From Lachnospiraceae bacterium P6B14 (GTDB lineage Bacteria; Bacillota; Clostridia; Lachnospirales; Lachnospiraceae): a DNA stretch of 64,000 nt. Position numbers and translations under genes: made by a program. Location of the stretch: contig JHWZ01000001.1 in the NCBI GenBank assembly GCA_000687695.1, forward strand, positions 248,001-312,000, given 5' to 3'. Shown one piece after another: positions 56,830 to 64,000 of this stretch (positions are counted from its first letter, which is position 1; every line of letters begins with the position of its first letter). The notes under the pieces are model-generated. The model was not told where the DNA came from and ran no database searches. It saw only the letters and a list, made by a program, of their open reading frames with translations.

Positions 56830-57831
56830 TCACACCCCCTTTGCCATAGCAGCTTTTCTCTCTGCTTTTTCACGCTTTTTATTCTTGCGTCTCTCTTTCT
56901 CATCGTCGCTTTCCATCGACTTAAAGAGGATGAGTCCTATTATACCGGCAACAAAGAACAGTATAACTGATTCTGCACCGGCCAAACCGATATCTCCGGA
57001 TCCTCCGATACCAGCTGAGATGTCCATAACGACTGTCTGGGCAACCTTCTGAGTACCACCCTGTTTTACCAACAGGTTCGGGATATCGAACATCTGCAAA
57101 CCACCGATCATAGATGTGACGAGCACATACAACATGATAGGTTTAAGCATGGGCAACGTAATCTTTCTAAACTGCTGTCCTGCTGTGGCACCATCGATAG
57201 CACTTGCCTCATAAAGTGCAGGGTCGATACCCATGATACCGGCCATCAAAAGGATGGTCGTGTTACCGGTCCACATCAGGAAGTTAACCGCGGCTATAAG
57301 CCCTCGGACACCCCAGGCCGATTGTAGCCAATCGATGTTGGTTCCAAGAAGGTCATTCACCGGTCCGCTCAAAGCAAACAGCTTGTTGAACAGGACGGCG
57401 ATAGAAGATGCCATAAGCATATTCGGAAGGTACAAAACTACCTTCATTATGCCCGTACCCTTCAGCTTCAAACGGATATCCGTAAACCATGAAGCGAAGA
57501 GCAGCGAGAGTAACAACTGCGGAATAAATCCCAAAATCCAAAGTAAAAATGTATTTCCAAAATGATAGATGAATCCGGTCTCTGAGAACGGATCCTTGGT
57601 AAATAACGTGGAATAGTTTTTGAATCCCACGAACTTCTCAACCGTCTTGATCGTAACAGGATCTTTGAAACGAGAGAAGAAACTGTAATAAAACGTTGTA
57701 ATCAGCGGATAAAACGAAAAGAGGAAATACGCGATAAAAAACGGAAGGATAAAAATGATACCCCATTTCCCATATTTTAACTTATTTTTTTTCTGTCTTA
57801 CCGCGACTGTTGCACTATTTGTTTTCGCCAT
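56830..57831 (-). CDS. Carbohydrate ABC transporter permease, MalF type
   Basis: The 333-aa permease has six membrane helices and the EAA loop in YEASAIDGATAGQQFRKITLP. ATG 57831 has GGGGGC upstream; 21 in-frame codons before it overlap a hairpin and are unlikely to be coding. The C terminus is charged (DDEKERRKNKKREKAERKAA), longer than usual. It starts 94 bp after the binding-protein stop, with a hairpin in the gap. Confidence 0.94.
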   Translation of the reverse strand: MAKTNSATVAVRQKKNKLKYGKWGIIFILPFFIAYFLFSFYPLITTFYYSFFSRFKDPVTIKTVEKFVGFKNYSTLFTKDPFSETGFIYHFGNTFLLWILGFIPQLLLSLLFASWFTDIRLKLKGTGIMKVVLYLPNMLMASSIAVLFNKLFALSGPVNDLLGTNIDWLQSAWGVRGLIAAVNFLMWTGNTTILLMAGIMGIDPALYEASAIDGATAGQQFRKITLPMLKPIMLYVLVTSMIGGLQMFDIPNLLVKQGGTQKVAQTVVMDISAGIGGSGDIGLAGAESVILFFVAGIIGLILFKSMESDDEKERRKNKKREKAERKAAMAKGV

Positions 57832-57868
57832 AGCAACAAGCCCCCTAAAGATTATTTGAGTTAAAAAT

Positions 57869-57891
57869 AGGGGCAGGACAAATCCTGCCCC
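57869..57891 (-). terminator. Intercistronic hairpin between binding protein and permease genes
   Basis: GGGGCAGGA and TCCTGCCCC form a perfect 9-bp stem around CAAA, followed on the minus strand by TATTTTTAA. It is likely a partial terminator or 3'-end stabiliser that raises binding protein over permease levels. Confidence 0.8.
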
Positions 57892-57925
57892 CATTTTAGG
57901 TCTTTAGTTAAGATCCCCTTTTAGA

Positions 57926-59398
57926 TTAAACTGAAAGGTTCGGGAACTTCTTAAGTACGTCATCCTGCCACTTCTTCAAGCAGTCTTCCTTAGAAGATTT
58001 ACCTGAGAAGAAGTCGCCAAAGTCATTCTCAGAGTTCTCGATGCAAGCCTGATCATAGATTGTAAGGTTTGTCATAGAGATGTTCTCTGCTGACTGCTTA
58101 AGTGTACCGATCATGTCCTGATCACCAAGGAACGGAGCGGTTACGCCGTCAGATGAAAGCTTCTCGCAAGCTTCCTTACCGTTTACGTAATCCTGCTTAT
58201 CCTTAGAGATGTTGTAAAGGATTGTCTGATCGCATGTCATCTTCAGCATGATATCCTTGATGAGTGCTGCGTTGTCAGTACCCTTTGCAGCCATGATCCA
58301 TGTACCACCCCAGTTGAAGGACTGCGGTCCAAGGCAAAGGCCCCAATCGCCGTAAGAATCCTTACCATCCTTGTGAGTGTATGTTCCATCATCATTTGCT
58401 GTAGCACCTGAAGCTGCTGACATTGTGAAGGAGATGAACCATGCCGGGCCGAAGAATGCGAATACGTGACCATCCTTACCCATGTTCTTGTTCCAATCCT
58501 CGCTCCACAGACCCATTGTCGGGCTAAGTACATAACCCTCGTCGCAGAACTTCTTGGTGTTGTCAACCCACTGCTCTGATCCCGGTGTGAATGTAAGTTT
58601 ATCACCGTCTACGAACTTGGTTGAGTCGTTGTTTGTGTAGATACGATGCATATCGTTCGGACCAGCCATCATGAAGTCCTTACCCTTTGACTTCTCTTTG
58701 ATGGTCTTGCAGGCCTGCTCGAACTTATCCCAATCAGATACCTGCTCCTGGATTGCATCCGGATCATCTGTACCGAAGTACTTCTTAGCCATTGAACGAC
58801 GGTAGATCATACCAGCCGGGCAAGCCTGCCATGAAACTCCCTTAAGAACGCCGTTCTCATCAGTTGCAACCTGCTTGGTGTACTCATACATGTTGCTCAT
58901 GTCATCGTCTGTAAGACCAAGTGCATGAACGTCCACAGCAACGTCAGCTGCTGCTGAAGAGTACTTAGCGATGTAGTCAGCCTCTGCCATGAACAGATCG
59001 ACTTTGTCGTCTGCAGCAGCGCTTTCCTGCTTACCAAGAGCCTCATCCAGCTTATCCTGGTAGTTAGAGCCCTCGTTTACGTTCTGGATGAACTTAATCT
59101 CTACGTCGCCTACTTTTCCGTCCTTGTAGTCCGGATAGTACTGCTCAAATCTCTCTTTGAACTCCTCGTTCCAGCAGTAGATGTTGAGCACTTTACCGCC
59201 ACCATCTTCGAGAAGGTCAACTGCCGGTGCCTCTTCTTCCTGAGTGTCATCAGCCGGTGCCGGCTCTTCTTCCTTAGTGTCGTCTGCAGTCTGCTGTGTA
59301 TCGTTGTTTGCAGCAGGCTCCTTGTCGTCGCCACAACCGCTGAGCATTCCTACAGCAAGTGCCATAGAAAGAGCGATTGCCAACCATTTTCTCTTCAT
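57926..59398 (-). CDS. Carbohydrate-binding lipoprotein of the ABC transporter
   Basis: The 490-aa CUT1 binding protein has a signal peptide with lipobox LSGCG (Cys about 22), an acidic Ala/Glu/Pro linker (about 28-60), and a two-lobe binding region starting VLNIYCWNEEFKERFEQYYP. It delivers sugars to the two permeases encoded next. Location opposite a GH94 phosphorylase gene suggests beta-glucan oligosaccharides such as cellodextrins. ATG 59398 has GGGAGGA upstream; 36 earlier in-frame codons span the promoter leader. Confidence 0.93.
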   Translation of the reverse strand: MKRKWLAIALSMALAVGMLSGCGDDKEPAANNDTQQTADDTKEEEPAPADDTQEEEAPAVDLLEDGGGKVLNIYCWNEEFKERFEQYYPDYKDGKVGDVEIKFIQNVNEGSNYQDKLDEALGKQESAAADDKVDLFMAEADYIAKYSSAAADVAVDVHALGLTDDDMSNMYEYTKQVATDENGVLKGVSWQACPAGMIYRRSMAKKYFGTDDPDAIQEQVSDWDKFEQACKTIKEKSKGKDFMMAGPNDMHRIYTNNDSTKFVDGDKLTFTPGSEQWVDNTKKFCDEGYVLSPTMGLWSEDWNKNMGKDGHVFAFFGPAWFISFTMSAASGATANDDGTYTHKDGKDSYGDWGLCLGPQSFNWGGTWIMAAKGTDNAALIKDIMLKMTCDQTILYNISKDKQDYVNGKEACEKLSSDGVTAPFLGDQDMIGTLKQSAENISMTNLTIYDQACIENSENDFGDFFSGKSSKEDCLKKWQDDVLKKFPNLSV

Positions 59399-59496
59399 AA
59401 ATGAATTCCTCCCTGTAATGAAATTTGGTTGTTTTGTGGGGATCTGCCTGATCCTCACGGTTGATATTTTGGGCTTTTCTCGAAAACCCATAGAGT

Positions 59497-59525
59497 ATAA
59501 TACCACACTTTTGTCACATAATCAA
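59497..59525 (-). promoter_or_regulatory. Carbohydrate ABC transporter promoter
   Basis: On the minus strand TTGATT (59520-59525) and TATTAT (59497-59502) are 17 bp apart, about 95 nt before the binding-protein gene. Confidence 0.7.
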
Positions 59526-59610
59526 CACTTTTTTTTCATTTTTTGTATATTTTTTACAATAAAGGGTTTGATTTTTTTCAAATTATGCACTTTTTTTATA
59601 AGAAAAGATG

Positions 59611-59672
59611 TGTTAGAATATATCTCACAGGCTCATGATTCGCGAGCCAATTTTATAAAACGGGGATATGAC
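59611..59672 (+). promoter_or_regulatory. GH94 phosphorylase promoter and double-hairpin leader
   Basis: TGTTAGAAT (59611-59619) is an extended -10 element; the -35 region is only T-rich. The leader holds GGCTC/GAGCC (about 59630-59648) and ACGGG/CCCGT (about 59659-59675) hairpins just before GGAGG. They may affect ribosome access. No known operator is recognised. Confidence 0.5.
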
Positions 59673-59695
59673 CCGTCATATTATGGAGGATTTTT

Positions 59696-62176
59696 ATGAG
59701 ATACGGTTTTTTTGACAATGACAACCGCGAATACGTCATTCTGCGTCCGGACACACCGACGCCCTGGGCAAACTACCTGGGCTCACCGGAGTACGCAGCA
59801 CTGATATCCAACAACGCAGGCGGATACTCCTTCGCAAAATCAGGAGCAAAGGGGCGTATACTTCGCTACAACTTCAACAGTATGGATTATCCGGGTCGTT
59901 ACATTTATATTAGAGATAACTCATCCGAGGATTATTGGTCTGCTTCATGGAAGCCGGTACGTAAACCCTTTGCGGAAGCCGATGAAGACTACGCAAAGCG
60001 TGCAGGCGTAGACGGTTCCGGTGACATCAGCACCTCTGACAAATTCAAAAACGTCGTCCGCTACGGCATGGGCTATGCTCGTTTCATCACAGACTATGCC
60101 GGTATCAGAAGCGTGGCAACCTACTATGTGCCGAAGGATGCAACCTATGAAGTGTGGGAGCTTACCCTGAAAAATACCACGCAGGAGGCTAAAGAACTCA
60201 CCATCACCGGTTATGCCGAATTTACCAATGATCCATACTACTCGAACGATATGGTAAACCTGCAGTACACACAGTTCATCACGAGAACTGCTTTTAACGA
60301 AAACAGAATCCTACAGGAGGTAAACGGTAACCTCGATATCATCGCGGCACGTGACGATATCGATGACAAGCATGTCAGACGTCGCTTCTTCGGACTCGCC
60401 GGAGAAAAGGTTTCCTCCTACTGCGGAGACAGAGCCGACTTCCTCGGAAACGGTCATGACTACTCGGATCCGATCGGAGTCACAAGCGGAAAGCTTTCCG
60501 ATACCACCAACTATAACGCAAACAGCTGCGGCGCCCTCTCAACCGTAATCAAACTGGCTCCGGGAGAGACAAAGACCATAGCATTTTTGCTCGGAGAAAG
60601 AGATGATAAGGAAGCAGGCGAAATAGTTTCTTCCTATTATAACAGTGTAGCAGATACCTGCGCATCAGAACTTAAGGATCTCGTTTCTGATTGGCATGCA
60701 CGTTTCGACGCTCTTCAGATCGACACCCCGTCACAGGAGTTCAACACAATGATGAACACCTGGCATGCATACAACTGCTTCATGACCTTCATCTGGTCCA
60801 GAGCTGCTTCATTCATTTACTGTGGCGAGCGAAACGGCTTCGGCTACCGCGACACCGTGCAGGATATACAGGGAGTTATCCATCTCCGTCCGGACATGGC
60901 AAAGAAAATGATCGTATTCATGCTTTCTGCTCAGGTTCACCACGGCGGCGGACTTCCGCTCGTGAAGTACACCCACAATCCGGGACATGAAGATACACCT
61001 GAGGACGAGTCCTACGTAAAGGAGACCGGACATCCGGCGTACAGAGCCGACGATGCACTCTGGCTGTTCCCGACTATCTGGAAATATATTTCGGAAACGG
61101 GTGACACGGCATTTTTGGATGAAGTTATCCCGTTTGCCAACAAGGATGAAGGCACGGTATATGAGCATTTGAAACGCGCCATCGACTTTTCGGATAACCA
61201 TCTCGGTGCTCACGGCATGCCCGCCGGACTCCACGCCGACTGGAACGACTGTCTCAGACTCGGTGCAATGGGCGAGTCTTCCTTCGTTGCCGAGCAGTAC
61301 TACTATGCACTGACAATACTTCAGCGCTTCGCGGACATCAAGGGAGATTCTTCCTATAAGAGTGAACTTGAAGCCAAGCAGAAAAAGTTCGGCGACCTCG
61401 TACAGGAACTCTGCTGGAACGAAGACCGTTTCCTCAGAGGCTACAAAGATACGGGAGAGCGCATAGGTGATAGAAATGATCCGGAGGCAAACATGTGGCT
61501 GAACCCACAGAGCTGGGGCGTGATCAGCGGACTTGCTTCAAAGGAGCAGGCCGAAACCTCCATGCAGCAGGTATTTGAAAGACTGAATACCGACTTCGGT
61601 GCGGTTCTCATGGATCCGCCATACCACGCGCATGCGTTCGATGGCGCTCTCGCCGTACTTTTCAACCCGGGTTCCAAAGAAAACGCAGGTATCTTTTCAC
61701 AGTCTCAGGGTTGGCTTATCCTCGCCGAGTCTCTCCTCGGTCACGGAAACCGCGCATTTAAATACTTTATGGAAAACAACCCTGCCGCTCAGAACGACAT
61801 AGCGGAAAAGCGAACCATCGAGCCTTACTGCTTCGGTCAGTTCACCGAAGGCAAGGCGAGCCTTAACCACGGACGTTCACATGTTCACTGGCTCACCGGT
61901 ACCGCATCGACGATCATGGTTGGATGCGTCGAGGGTATCCTCGGTCTCCGTCCGGATCCCGCAGGCATCCGCCTCGCTCCGTCGATCCCGTCAGACTGGA
62001 AGTCTTTCTCCATGGACAAAACATTCCGTGGCAAGAAGATGCACATCACGGTGGAGAATCCAAACGGACACGAGTCGGGCTTTACCTCGCTTACGCTTAA
62101 TGGCGAGACACTTTCCGATAATTACATTCCGGCTGACAAGCTTGCATCTGAAAACCAAATCGTGTTGACGATTTAA
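59696..62176 (+). CDS. GH94 cellobiose/cellodextrin phosphorylase-like enzyme
   Basis: The 826-aa protein matches family GH94: an N-terminal beta-sandwich (about 1-290), a helical linker and an (alpha/alpha)6 barrel with GYRDTVQDIQG and the catalytic acid in LHADWNDCLRL (about 510), then a C-terminal beta domain. The family splits beta-1,4-glucosidic bonds with phosphate, giving glucose 1-phosphate. Cellobiose and cellodextrin are the most likely substrates; chitobiose and others cannot be excluded. No signal peptide, so it acts in the cytoplasm on imported sugar. TATGGAGGA precedes the ATG. Its stop lies in the arm of a family A palindrome. Confidence 0.92.
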   Translation: MRYGFFDNDNREYVILRPDTPTPWANYLGSPEYAALISNNAGGYSFAKSGAKGRILRYNFNSMDYPGRYIYIRDNSSEDYWSASWKPVRKPFAEADEDYAKRAGVDGSGDISTSDKFKNVVRYGMGYARFITDYAGIRSVATYYVPKDATYEVWELTLKNTTQEAKELTITGYAEFTNDPYYSNDMVNLQYTQFITRTAFNENRILQEVNGNLDIIAARDDIDDKHVRRRFFGLAGEKVSSYCGDRADFLGNGHDYSDPIGVTSGKLSDTTNYNANSCGALSTVIKLAPGETKTIAFLLGERDDKEAGEIVSSYYNSVADTCASELKDLVSDWHARFDALQIDTPSQEFNTMMNTWHAYNCFMTFIWSRAASFIYCGERNGFGYRDTVQDIQGVIHLRPDMAKKMIVFMLSAQVHHGGGLPLVKYTHNPGHEDTPEDESYVKETGHPAYRADDALWLFPTIWKYISETGDTAFLDEVIPFANKDEGTVYEHLKRAIDFSDNHLGAHGMPAGLHADWNDCLRLGAMGESSFVAEQYYYALTILQRFADIKGDSSYKSELEAKQKKFGDLVQELCWNEDRFLRGYKDTGERIGDRNDPEANMWLNPQSWGVISGLASKEQAETSMQQVFERLNTDFGAVLMDPPYHAHAFDGALAVLFNPGSKENAGIFSQSQGWLILAESLLGHGNRAFKYFMENNPAAQNDIAEKRTIEPYCFGQFTEGKASLNHGRSHVHWLTGTASTIMVGCVEGILGLRPDPAGIRLAPSIPSDWKSFSMDKTFRGKKMHITVENPNGHESGFTSLTLNGETLSDNYIPADKLASENQIVLTI

Positions 62177-62319
62177 AAAGAGATCTTATCGTGTATCTGC
62201 GGGGGCACGCTTTCGCTTTTTTCCCGAACGCAGCGGTGCATGGCAGCACAGTACGCTGCCTACGCACCGGCGTTCGCGACACATCCCCCGCAGTGATACA
62301 CATATAAGATCTCTTTTTT
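62175..62319 (-). repeat. Family A branched palindrome, copy 2
   Basis: An outer stem AAAAAGAGATCTTAT pairs with ATAAGATCTCTTTTT; GTGTATC/GATACAC and GCGGGGG/CCCCCGC continue it. On the minus strand a long arm CGAACGC/GCGTTCG, CGGTGC/GCACCG, GGCAGC/GCTGCC follows, then GCGAAAGC with a GNRA loop. Both outer ends have T-tracts on opposite strands, so it can terminate in both directions. The GH94 stop lies in its first arm. Confidence 0.88.
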
Positions 62320-62406
62320 ACTTTACAGCAAGCTATGTATGATCGAAACCCGGCAACGTTTCCATTCGGATGGTTTTTATTATGCATGCGTTCAGCAACT
62401 CAAGCA
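62320..62406. other. Spacer between the two inverted family A copies
   Basis: 87 bp without a credible gene. CCATTCGGATGG followed by TTTTTATT (about 62370-62390) is a small terminator-like hairpin. TTCGGATGGTTT also occurs at the end of the family A copy at 28.0 kb. Confidence 0.5.
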
Positions 62407-62559
62407 GGGGATCTTATAAGTGTATCACTGCGGGGGATGTCCATCATACGTCGTTGCGCAGGCGAGGTAAGGGAACTCTATGAGTTCCCTCGAGCCGCAC
62501 AACGTGACGTATGATGAAAAAGCGCAAGCGTGCCCCCGCAGATACACAATAAGATCCCC
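62407..62559 (+). repeat. Family A branched palindrome, copy 3
   Basis: GGGGATCTTAT pairs with ATAAGATCCCC, then GTGTATC/GATACAC and GCGGGGG/CCCCCGC. On the plus strand the long arm is CATCATACGTC/GACGTATGATG with an inner AGGGAACT/AGTTCCCT, then an A-run and GCGCAAGC with a GNRA loop. It is inverted relative to copy 2 and shares its outer 40 bases almost exactly. Confidence 0.88.
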
Positions 62560-62596
62560 GATTGTCTTTAAGCAACCAACAAAACCTCTGAATCAA

Positions 62597-62630
62597 AAAG
62601 GCCCGCCATCAGGCGAGCCTTTTCATTTTT
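62597..62630. terminator. Bidirectional terminator after the monosaccharide transporter operon
   Basis: AAAAGGCTCGCC and GGCGGGCCTTTTT form a stem around TGAT on the minus strand, with an A-tract and a T-tract on the two sides. Confidence 0.85.
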
Positions 62631-62961
62631 ATTCATCATCCGAATTATCGTATTTTGCGATATCCCTGATACCAAGCTTCTGCGACGGCGTATCCTTTTC
62701 ATCAGGTACCTCGTCAGCAGTCGGCGGCGCCTCTGACGAGACGTCCTCCGCTACCGGCGTCTTGAAAAAAGACACCAGCGCGTAGATGATAAAGCCGACC
62801 GCAAGTACGAGGAAGAGGATGCCGAAAATCAGAAAAGCGATATTCGGATCACCTAAGTATCCCTTCACCAGCATAACGCCCATAAAGCCGATATACCCGG
62901 CGACGACGATACGTAGGGTCATCTTGACCGTGCGCTGTTTTTTTTCGTCCAGCTGCATCAT
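62629..62961 (-). CDS. Small membrane protein coupled to the monosaccharide permease gene
   Basis: The 110-aa protein has two membrane helices (about 15-32 and 40-64) and an acidic Pro/Glu-rich cytoplasmic tail (AEDVSSEAPPTADEVPDEKD). Its ATG overlaps the permease stop by ATGA, so translation is coupled. I recognise no family. It could be an accessory subunit of the transporter. Confidence 0.65.
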   Translation of the reverse strand: MMQLDEKKQRTVKMTLRIVVAGYIGFMGVMLVKGYLGDPNIAFLIFGILFLVLAVGFIIYALVSFFKTPVAEDVSSEAPPTADEVPDEKDTPSQKLGIRDIAKYDNSDDE

Positions 62962-64000
62962 GACTTACCGGTCTTGTGATTTGATACGACGTCGAATACA
63001 ACGGCGATCAGGAGCACGAGACCTTTGACTACGTACTGCCACATGTCAGGCAATCCGTAGATTGACATTCCCTGGTTGATAACACCGAGTAGGATAGCTC
63101 CGACCATGACTCCCGGAACTGTACCGGAACCACCGTATGCAGAAGCACCACCGATGAAGCAGGATGCGATAGCGTCCATCTCGTATGTGTTACCCATGTT
63201 ACCATCAACAGAACCGATACGGGCTCCAACCAGAAGTCCTGAAAGACCTGCCAAAAAGCTCATCAGGAAATATGCCCAGAAGTAAACCTTTCTCGGATCG
63301 ATACCGGAAAGCTTTGTAGCCTTCTCGTTACCACCTACTGCATAGAAGTAACGACCAAATACAGTAGAGCTTGTGATGAATGCAAAGATAAGTACTACAG
63401 CGAGGATCCAGAGAACCATTACCGGAATACCCTTGTAGTTCATCAGGCAGAATGAATACAGCACGATGAGGATTGCGATAACGATCGTACGAGCGATCTT
63501 TGCTACCGGTGAACCTACATCATAACCACGAGCCTTTTTGCGTCCCATGCTGATGAACGTCCAGATAACAAGTGCTACCGCAACGATGATACCGATGATA
63601 AGTGCTGAAACATACTGACCATCCTTATCAATACCCGGAATCTCAATATAGCTTGTAAAGATGTTTGTGAATCCCTCAAACTTGGTAAGCGGCAGTGTCT
63701 TTGAATCAAGAACGACACGAGCCAATCCTCTGAAGAGGAACATACCCGCCAATGTACAGATGAATGGCGGTATGTGTACATAACCTATCAAGTATCCCTG
63801 GAAAATACCGATAACAGCACCGATTGCAAGCGGTACCAAAAGTGCCACGATCAGCGGCATATCAGCTCCAAGGAGTTTAGCTGCCAATGCAGCTGTAAGA
63901 CAAAGTGTTGAACCGATCGAAAGATCGACGTTACCACCTGTAAGGATACAAAGCAGCATACCACAGGCCATGATCAACACGTATGCGTTCTGCAGCAACA
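62958..64000 (-). CDS. mmsB: Multiple monosaccharide ABC transporter permease, partial
   Basis: 347 codons are visible; the gene runs past the right edge. The protein is a CUT2 (RbsC/XylH-like) permease with about ten helices: GGNVDLSIGSTLCLTAALA near the start, FICTLAGMFLFRGLA, and ASCFIGGASAYGGSGTVPG near the end. Length and the KKARGYDVGSP cytoplasmic loop fit the GguB/MmsB subgroup, which imports several monosaccharides. The ATPase and binding protein would lie to the right of the window. Confidence 0.9.
   Translation of the reverse strand, partial: LLQNAYVLIMACGMLLCILTGGNVDLSIGSTLCLTAALAAKLLGADMPLIVALLVPLAIGAVIGIFQGYLIGYVHIPPFICTLAGMFLFRGLARVVLDSKTLPLTKFEGFTNIFTSYIEIPGIDKDGQYVSALIIGIIVAVALVIWTFISMGRKKARGYDVGSPVAKIARTIVIAILIVLYSFCLMNYKGIPVMVLWILAVVLIFAFITSSTVFGRYFYAVGGNEKATKLSGIDPRKVYFWAYFLMSFLAGLSGLLVGARIGSVDGNMGNTYEMDAIASCFIGGASAYGGSGTVPGVMVGAILLGVINQGMSIYGLPDMWQYVVKGLVLLIAVVFDVVSNHKTGKS

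Overview
The window is bacterial chromosome with no phage, transposase, CRISPR array or plasmid functions. It looks like a Clostridia member of the Lachnospiraceae. The evidence is a large Bacillus/Clostridium-type SRP RNA, strong Shine-Dalgarno sites, MecA, a yaaO-yaaR-holB-ricT-yabB-like gene order, several c-di-GMP proteins, and a GH94 phosphorylase beside a carbohydrate ABC transporter. I cannot name the genus. Most genes lie on the minus strand.

Layout. Positions 1-3.2 kb: start of a cyclic-nucleotide-binding-like protein, the SRP RNA gene, a membrane HD-GYP/GGDEF protein and tadA. 3.2-8.1 kb: trpS, bioY under a probable BirA operator, a short-peptide cassette, mecA, a secreted repeat protein and a DUF1858-like protein. 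8.3-17.3 kb: a membrane EAL protein, then a decarboxylase-gmk-yaaR-holB-ricT-trmN6 cluster and small membrane proteins. 17.3-26.9 kb: a polar amino-acid ABC transporter whose binding protein looks circularly permuted, an rRNA methyltransferase, a large surface protein, and a solute-binding lipoprotein overlapping a GGDEF/EAL protein. 27-35.5 kb: rsmA, tatD, metG, a short pyruvate kinase, a HAD phosphatase, tRNA-Arg, metK, an acetyltransferase and a stand-alone response regulator. 35.6-44.7 kb: xseA, xseB, an acidic zinc-ribbon membrane protein and a very large hybrid histidine kinase. 44.9-53.3 kb: metY and the F-type ATP synthase operon, in which delta and alpha are one polypeptide. 53.4-64 kb: a hydrolase-acetyltransferase fusion, a PfoR-like membrane protein, a carbohydrate ABC transporter divergent from GH94 phosphorylase, and the end of a monosaccharide ABC permease gene.

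The most unusual signal lies between genes. Eight long imperfect palindromes or branched structures sit directly 3' of a gene end, often starting at or within the stop codon. Two families recur. Family A (27.9 kb and twice at 62.2-62.6 kb) is a three-way junction with a long arm and a short GNRA-capped hairpin, and its arms show compensatory base changes. Family B (4.4 kb, beside trpS, and 32.8 kb, beside tRNA-Arg) shares a 19-base left boundary with one difference and an internal conserved block. Other points are three genes whose consensus promoters predict almost leaderless mRNAs, and three c-di-GMP proteins with intact phosphodiesterase sites but degenerate or absent cyclase sites.

All assignments come from reading the sequence and recognising motifs. 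No database or folding program was run.
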